Shown here: positions 59,740 to 64,000 of the stretch, in pieces
Position numbering within the stretch: position 1 is the first letter of the stretch
Layout: each line of letters begins with the position of its first letter
Source of the DNA: Alphaproteobacteria bacterium
Lineage (GTDB): Bacteria > Pseudomonadota > Alphaproteobacteria > UBA8366
NCBI GenBank assembly: GCA_009377445.1
Contig: WHUA01000013.1
Coordinates: forward strand, 62,001-126,000
DNA: 64,000 nucleotides
Direction of reading: 5' to 3'
Program-made: the position numbers and the translations under genes
The notes under the pieces: generated by a model
What the model was told of the DNA's origin: nothing
Seen by the model: only the letters and a program-made list of their open reading frames with translations
Databases searched by the model: none

Positions 59740-59906
59740 AAAATGACCCTTCTCTATCGGTCAGATCTATCGGTCAGAAAGTTCGGGAGGCCGCCACTTG
59801 GATGTGGACGCGCTCCTTCGATCTGCCGCATGCGGCGAAATTCATCGGCGCCCGCGTGTCTTGACAGCGCGTCAGGCCCTGGGGCTCTGACGGCGCGTCG
59901 CGCTCT

Positions 59907-60248
59907 TTAGTCGGCTCTGGGAGGAGATGGGTCTGGCGAGGATCCCCTGCCGGAGCAGGCCAGATCGGGGGGAGGGGGCAATTGGGACGTCTGAGCCGTA
60001 GCGACAACCGGCCCTAATGGCAGTACTGCGACCGCAGCAACCGTGCAGACCGGATGACACGTCCCCATTTGGGCACCGCCGTCGCCGCTACAACCGCCGC
60101 AGCCGCTTTGTTCCGAGGCGCCCATATCGGTTGCCAAGCTCATTTTGACCGCCATACTGCCCGCCTGAACCGCGGACAGGCTCATACCCAGGGCCATGAA
60201 GACCCCGAGAAATAAGGCGAACACTTTGCGCGACGGTCTGTGTCCCAT
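59907..60248 (-). CDS. Small Cys-rich exported protein upstream of the copper operon
   Basis: A 113-residue protein: basic start MGHRPSRK, a hydrophobic helix (VFALFLGVFMALGMSLSAV), then a Cys cluster SEQSGCGGCSGDGGAQMGTCHPVC followed by a second hydrophobic stretch (TVAAVAVLPLGPVV) and a Pro-rich end. Four or five clustered Cys suggest metal binding, in line with the neighbourhood; it recalls the DUF2946-like small proteins of copper clusters, but this is not certain. ATG 60248 is the only start giving the signal-like N-terminus at once. Confidence 0.6.
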   Translation of the reverse strand: MGHRPSRKVFALFLGVFMALGMSLSAVQAGSMAVKMSLATDMGASEQSGCGGCSGDGGAQMGTCHPVCTVAAVAVLPLGPVVATAQTSQLPPPPDLACSGRGSSPDPSPPRAD

Positions 60249-60336
60249 GACTCTATAGATATGATCATAGTGCTGCCGAAGCACAAGCTGGATCACGAGT
60301 TCGCGACCGTGAGTCGCACCGAAGATCTGGGCCATG

Positions 60337-60495
60337 CTATGCGGGCCCTCGCCGGTGGTGCATGTCAATAACAAAAGCGTGGCCGTGACGCATTGGACCG
60401 TGCCGATGCGCATGCGTATGGGGCTCCGGGTCCTCCCACCCCTCATGATTGTGCCGGTGATGCTCGTCGTGCACATGCGTGTGGCTGTGAACCAT
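60337..60495 (-). CDS. Short His-rich peptide, possible metal chelator
   Basis: A 52-residue frame: MVHSHTHVHDEHHRHNHEG, WEDPEPHTHAHRHGPMRHGH, AFVIDMHHRRGPA, with about one third His. Longer proteins with the same 'TYHE..H.H.HVHDEHH.H.H' layout are known next to metal-response genes. The frame continues upstream (HTYHE) into the MFS gene end without a clear start, so the N-terminus may be truncated or may overlap the MFS gene. Function, if any, is Ni/Co/Zn/Cu binding by inference. Confidence 0.45.
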   Translation of the reverse strand: MVHSHTHVHDEHHRHNHEGWEDPEPHTHAHRHGPMRHGHAFVIDMHHRRGPA

Positions 60496-60511
60496 CTCGT
60501 GGTACGTGTGC

Positions 60512-61504
60512 TCACTCCACCGTCGCGCCGGGCGGCCAGACGAGCATGGCGACGACAGTCGACGCAGCGGCCACCGCCGCAAGGATCGCAAATGCGGCCA
60601 TGAACGAAAGTACGCCACCCAGGTAACCCGCTAGCGGATAGGCCAGCAGCCAGCAGGCGTGTGACAGAGCGAACTGAGCCGAAAAGTACGCCGGACGATC
60701 CGATGCATTGCTCGATCTTCGGACGAGCCGACCGCTCGGCGTTTGCACCAACGACGAACCGGCGCCGAACATCAGCCAGATGGCTAGCAGGCCGATGAAA
60801 CCCGGCTGGAAAATTGCGCCCAACGCGAGACCCACACCCAACATGGTTCCGCCGGTCAACATGACGAGCCGGTCGGACAGGCGATCGAGCAAACACGGCC
60901 AAAGGAGGGCGCCGGCCATCGTGCCGGCCCCTGCCGCGGCCATCGCCTGCGCCACCTCCGTCTCGCTGCCGCCGAGCCGGTCGCGGACATAGACGACCGT
61001 GTTGACGATGATCATCGCCCCTGCCGTCGCGACACCCAGATTGAGCGCGAGCAATCCGCGCAAGCGCGGTGTCGCAAGATAACTCCGGATACCGAACGTC
61101 AGATTGTCCAGCAGGCCGCCGCCTCGTTCGCTGACTACCGCAGGGGGTACCGCGGTGGACAGGACAAGGGCGCCGGAAATCATGAACCCGGCGGAATTGA
61201 GAATGAAAAGCACGTCGAAGCTTGCGACCGTGAGGAGCAAGGCGGCCAACGTCGGGCTCAGCAGGTTCTCCAGGTCGTAGGCGAGCCGCGACAGGGAGAG
61301 CGCCCGCATGTAGCGCGCCTCGTCCGGCAATACGTCCGGAATCGCTGACTGAAAGGTCGGCGTGAAAGCGGCGGAACCGGCATTGAGAAGAAAGATCAGC
61401 AGATAGATCTGCCAGACCGCATCGACGAGCGGAAACAGCAAAACTAGCCCTGCACGTAGGACGTCGAGGCCTACCGAGAGGGGACCAATCGGCACGGGCC
61501 GCAT
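60512..61504 (-). CDS. MFS transporter, N-terminally truncated
   Basis: A 330-residue major facilitator with about ten helices. VGLDVLRAGLVLLFPLVDAVWQIYLLIFLLNAGSAAFTPTFQ is the second to fourth helices of the EntS/drug-efflux-like MFS group; the first two helices and the loop motif after helix 2 (about 60-70 residues) are absent. Upstream of ATG 61504 the sequence switches at about 61500 into a Toprim fragment in another frame. So the gene has lost its 5' end by recombination and is unlikely to make a functional carrier. The C-terminus is intact (VVAMLVWPPGATVE). Confidence 0.75.
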   Translation of the reverse strand: MRPVPIGPLSVGLDVLRAGLVLLFPLVDAVWQIYLLIFLLNAGSAAFTPTFQSAIPDVLPDEARYMRALSLSRLAYDLENLLSPTLAALLLTVASFDVLFILNSAGFMISGALVLSTAVPPAVVSERGGGLLDNLTFGIRSYLATPRLRGLLALNLGVATAGAMIIVNTVVYVRDRLGGSETEVAQAMAAAGAGTMAGALLWPCLLDRLSDRLVMLTGGTMLGVGLALGAIFQPGFIGLLAIWLMFGAGSSLVQTPSGRLVRRSSNASDRPAYFSAQFALSHACWLLAYPLAGYLGGVLSFMAAFAILAAVAAASTVVAMLVWPPGATVE

Positions 61505-61660
61505 TCTTGGCGCCGCCGGGCCACGTGACGGCGACCATGGTCGGCATCAGCGTCTTGGCAGCCTCGGCCGCCTTTTCGCCTTCCACGATGAGCACCTGTT
61601 CATCGGCGCGATCCGCAAGCTGATCGAGATTGTAGAGGGGAAGGGGCAGCGATGCGTGCC
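61500..61660 (-). pseudogene. Toprim-domain fragment of a phage/plasmid primase-like protein
   Basis: The frame reads LYNLDQLADRADEQVLIVEG, EKAAEAAKTLMPTMVAVTWP and GGAKNAARADWSPLGR. 'VLIVEGEKAA.AA' followed by 'TWPGGAKAA..ADWSPL' is the Toprim core of prophage- and plasmid-borne primase/DUF3987-type proteins (the Glu of VEGEKA is the catalytic one). The rest of the gene is missing on both sides: upstream it breaks up, downstream it runs into the MFS gene. Confidence 0.65.
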
Positions 61661-62136
61661 GACGCCCTGATCGAGTGTGGGGACATGGAAGGGGCGGCGG
61701 TATGGAAGTGGATTGTGCGAGCAATCGCGGAGATCCAGGCTACCGAGGGGCGGACGAGGCATTGAAATGCCCCGCAGCGTGTACCGACGTGGAGCATGCA
61801 TTTAGAACCACGTTGCGCTTACGTATGAGAGGGCGGCGGTTCAAGTAACCAAGAGAGTTGATCCGATGTCTTGTCGCCTTTAGTGCGTCTAATCCAGCTA
61901 GTACGTCTAATCCAGCTTTCAGAACAGCTTCGTAATCTTGGTTTTATGTTGGAGGACCGGGAACCTGAGTACGAGCTTTTCCTGAGGGCGATGGGCGAAA
62001 TTAAGCGAGAGCGCAAAACGGCACTGACGCCCCCGCATCGTTGCCCCGCATTAAACAGCCACGACGAGCGAGTTTGGCTCTCGGTGGTTGCGGGCCCCCG
62101 CAACCACTTTTGTTATAACTCGCTCGAAATCCAAAT
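61661..62136. other. Spacer with short duplication and nested dyad
   Basis: About 475 bases. GTCTAATCCAGCT occurs twice in tandem (about 61887-61899 and 61905-61917). A plus-strand frame of 89 codons (61871-62140) contains the duplicated LVRLIQL and REPEYELFLRAMGEIKRER but resembles no family; it may be a phage remnant. At 62065-62126 a nested structure is seen: outer arms CGAGCGAGTT/AACTCGCTCG (62065-62074, 62117-62126) around a 10-base-arm hairpin at 62085-62106 (TGGTTGCGGG/CCCGCAACCA). Confidence 0.4.
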
Positions 62137-63903
62137 CTAACCAAGGCTGCCCAAGCTTAACCACTTGGGTGGCCTTTTCTTTTTTTTGCGCTGCCGATGA
62201 TCTGATAAGTTCTGAAGGCAGTTACGCTTCCGGCAGCGGGATGAATTCGGTGGGAGTAAATGCGGGCCGCCAGGCGCGTATGCAGGGTTCTGCCTTTGAC
62301 TATAGACCGCAACAAAACGACGACGGCGCCGGTCGGCCGATGAGGCCTGCGTGTCAGCCGCAGCCCCCCGATTGCGTCCCGGAACTAGGACGGCGAGGGC
62401 GGCCATCAGCCCGACCGGCGTCAGCAGAACCAGGGCGGCGCCCAAGAGTTCATGAAGCGAAAATTCGAGCGGTCCCTGGAGTCTCCGCGGTCCCTGGAAC
62501 ACGAACGAGGCCCATCCGTGTGTCGCGTTCCAGACAATCACCGGTGAGAACAGCAGTATCGCAATCAAAAGCGCCCCATAGGGTTCGGGGCGCCACAGCC
62601 ATCGACGCGACCGCGAGTCCAGCAGCAACAGGACCAGCGTCGCGGGGCCAAGGAGCGCAATGGTGTATTTCGACACCATGCCGAGCCCGATGCACACGCC
62701 GACACCCCACCAGGCGGCACGGCGCTCGCCGAGCACAGCGCGCTCCAGGAAATAAAGTGCGCCGGCCCAGGCGGCCGTCAGCGGCGCATCGGGCATCATC
62801 AAGAGGCCCGTCGCAAAGAAGAACGGCAACACCGCGAGGAGCAGGATCGCCACGAATGCCGCGGATTTGCCGAAGAGATTGCGCGTGAGTTGAAAGCAGA
62901 AGAACGCCGCCACGAGCCAACTCAGAAAGGCGCCGAGGCGAACGCCGAACTCCGTGTTTCCGAAAAGTGTCGTGCCCAGCCAGATGAGCCAGGCGACCAT
63001 CGGCGGATGATCGAGATAGCCAATGTCGAGGTGCTGGGAATAGTTCCAGTAGTAGGCCTCCTCGGGCAGCAGGTCCGGCAGCCCAAGAAAGACCAGGCGC
63101 AAGATCACGACATAGGCAAAGACCCCCAGCGTCGCGATCCGCCACCGCGCCGCATTTCCCATGGATACGGCGCCGCCCGCGAGGACCATCAGGCGCCGGC
63201 AAAAGGCGAACATCTGCAGGATTCCGATCTTGGACTCGCCTCGGAGTCGGTCACGGAAGGTGATGGGGACCTCAGCCAAGCGGAGCGAGTCACCCCCTTC
63301 GGCGATCACTTCCAAGCCGATCTTGAACCCGGCGGCCTTCGGGTCCACGGCCAAGAGCCGGTCCCGCTGGACAGCGAAGAACCCCGACATCGGGTCCCGG
63401 AGCTCCGTCAGTGGCCAGGCCAGAGCGCCGCCGAGGCGAGACAACAGCCGCCGCGGCAGCGGCCAGTCGGGTGTTGCACCGCCGGGCACATACCGGCTGC
63501 CCACGACCATATCGCTGGTCCCCGCCAGAATCGGCCGGACGAGATCGGGAAGCCGTGCCGGCGGATGGCTAAGATCGGCATCCATGACAACGACGATGTC
63601 GCCTGTCGCCTCCTTGGCGGCCGCCAGAACATCGCCCGCCAAGCCCCGCCTTCCGTTTCCGGGAATGAACCGCACGAGACCGTTCTCCAGCCACGGCCGA
63701 ACCCGCTCGATCGTGCCATCGGTCGAACCGCCATCGGTAATGAGCACCTCGAGGTCGAGGGCCGCACCGGCTTCCGTCAAAATAGCTGACAATAGCGGAT
63801 CGATGTTCTCCGCTTCGTTGAGCGTTGGCACGATGATGGAGATGCGGGGCTTATGCTGCACGAGGTTGATCACGGATTGCGAGATCTTTGATGAAGACAG
63901 CAA
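62137..63903 (-). CDS. GT2 (DPM1-like)-GT39 fusion glycosyltransferase with lost C-terminus
   Basis: Residues 1-240 are a polyprenol-phosphate sugar transferase (ISIIVPTLNEAENIDPLL, VLITDGGSTDGTIERV, VVVMDADLSHPP with DxD, SGFFAVQRDRL). From about 255 a GT39/ArnT-like membrane part follows: ALPDLLPEEAYYWNYSQHLDIGYLDHPPMVAWLIW-type catalytic loop, then some eight helices to LGAALVLLTPVGLMAALAVLV. After about residue 535 (RRRRFVAVY, near 62300) the sequence becomes basic and non-homologous (RQRKKKKRPPKWLSL) and crosses a rightward terminator, where relatives have several more helices. The gene is thus truncated at its 3' end. The likely original role is adding a sugar to a lipid or glycan from a polyprenyl carrier. 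Confidence 0.8.
   Translation of the reverse strand: MLSSSKISQSVINLVQHKPRISIIVPTLNEAENIDPLLSAILTEAGAALDLEVLITDGGSTDGTIERVRPWLENGLVRFIPGNGRRGLAGDVLAAAKEATGDIVVVMDADLSHPPARLPDLVRPILAGTSDMVVGSRYVPGGATPDWPLPRRLLSRLGGALAWPLTELRDPMSGFFAVQRDRLLAVDPKAAGFKIGLEVIAEGGDSLRLAEVPITFRDRLRGESKIGILQMFAFCRRLMVLAGGAVSMGNAARWRIATLGVFAYVVILRLVFLGLPDLLPEEAYYWNYSQHLDIGYLDHPPMVAWLIWLGTTLFGNTEFGVRLGAFLSWLVAAFFCFQLTRNLFGKSAAFVAILLLAVLPFFFATGLLMMPDAPLTAAWAGALYFLERAVLGERRAAWWGVGVCIGLGMVSKYTIALLGPATLVLLLLDSRSRRWLWRPEPYGALLIAILLFSPVIVWNATHGWASFVFQGPRRLQGPLEFSLHELLGAALVLLTPVGLMAALAVLVPGRNRGAAADTQASSADRRRRRFVAVYSQRQNPAYAPGGPHLLPPNSSRCRKRNCLQNLSDHRQRKKKKRPPKWLSLGSLG
62145..62187 (+). terminator. Rho-independent terminator
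   Basis: Stem CCCAAG/CTTGGG (62150-62155 and 62163-62169 region), extended by GGC/GCC, is followed directly by TTTTCTTTTTTTT. Orientation is rightward. It ends whatever plus-strand transcript comes from the 61.8-62.1 kb segment and lies over the non-homologous tail of the opposing glycosyltransferase frame. Confidence 0.7.
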
Positions 63904-64000
63904 GAGAGATGATCGGTCCCCTCGGGGGCGGGGGCCAATTACTGCAGTGTCATCGCGCCACCTGACGGCAGGCTGACAATGCCGCCATTTGCTGCCGCCG

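Noticed and set aside
61871..62140. 89-codon plus-strand frame before the terminator
   Set aside because: It contains a recent short duplication and hairpin sequence and no recognisable domain; at most a phage remnant, so described only as part of the spacer.
1..64000. CRISPR array
   Set aside because: No series of regularly spaced direct repeats was seen; the only tandem repeats are short pairs (41552, 61887).

Overview
The window is GC-rich DNA that reads as a chromosome segment of an alphaproteobacterium, probably Rhodospirillales-like. This rests on gene content (GlnE, Bcp, DUF1194 and DUF455 proteins, IscR with two cysteine desulfurases, AMIN-Amidase_3 protein, a long acidic/basic-tailed RNase E), the type of elongator tRNA-Met, and dispersed palindromic intergenic repeats of the 'gacaagctc..ggatgag' kind common in that class. 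The genus cannot be fixed from the sequence alone.

Region 1 (1-31.3 kb) is ordinary core chromosome: the 3' part of a gamma-glutamyltransferase-like gene, an aminotransferase, cyclopropane fatty acid synthase, rne, the cell-wall genes amiC and mrcA, prfB with its programmed +1 frameshift, a minus-strand cluster glnE-bcp-DUF1194-DUF455, an AsmA/YhdP-like giant, tyrS, anmK, an alpha/beta hydrolase, and a plus-strand sulfur/Fe-S operon cysE-iscR-desulfurase-iscS-ferredoxin-tenA headed by a good sigma70 promoter overlapped by an inverted repeat. It ends with an AMIN-like secreted protein, mnmA and an elongator tRNA-Met. Two copies of a ~167-bp repeat lie at 12.2 kb and 29.9 kb.

Region 2 (31.3-36.3 kb) starts exactly at the tRNA-Met 3' end and is a small, less GC-rich, decayed prophage or integrative element: a divergent RHH/LexA-fold repressor without protease residues, a small DNA-binding protein, a replication-initiator-like protein, a primase-helicase whose Toprim segment is deleted, and two small phage-type proteins. 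No integrase is seen.

Region 3 (36.3-51 kb) is a patchwork: a winged-helix/TPR regulator that ends at the element boundary, fragments of MBL hydrolase, RraA-like, TauD and GT39 genes, intact TauD and PhyH dioxygenases, a RidA protein, and an intact six-gene minus-strand operon. That operon encodes a TRAP transporter (DctP, DctQ, DctM), a UGSC-family protein interrupted by an in-frame UGA, a paralogue of its C-terminal domain, and a thioredoxin-reductase-like flavoprotein. The UGA lies in a Cys-UGA-Gly-Ser-Cys context and is followed at once by a 16-bp stem-loop with a G in its apical loop. It is therefore very likely a selenocysteine codon with a bacterial SECIS. This is the most interesting object in the window: a candidate uptake-plus-redox pathway built on a selenoprotein of unknown substrate.

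Region 4 (51.4-61.5 kb) is a tightly packed minus-strand periplasmic copper/thiol-redox operon: multicopper oxidase, two c-type cytochromes, DUF411 protein, a 48-residue Met-rich membrane peptide, CcmG, TlpA-like protein, a small membrane protein, a Met-rich secreted protein, Sco1, another membrane protein, a DsbA-like protein and CcdA. Cys- and His-rich small proteins and a truncated MFS carrier lie upstream. The right end (61.5-64 kb) shows a Toprim fragment fused to the MFS gene, phage-like hairpins, and a glycosyltransferase whose C-terminus is lost.
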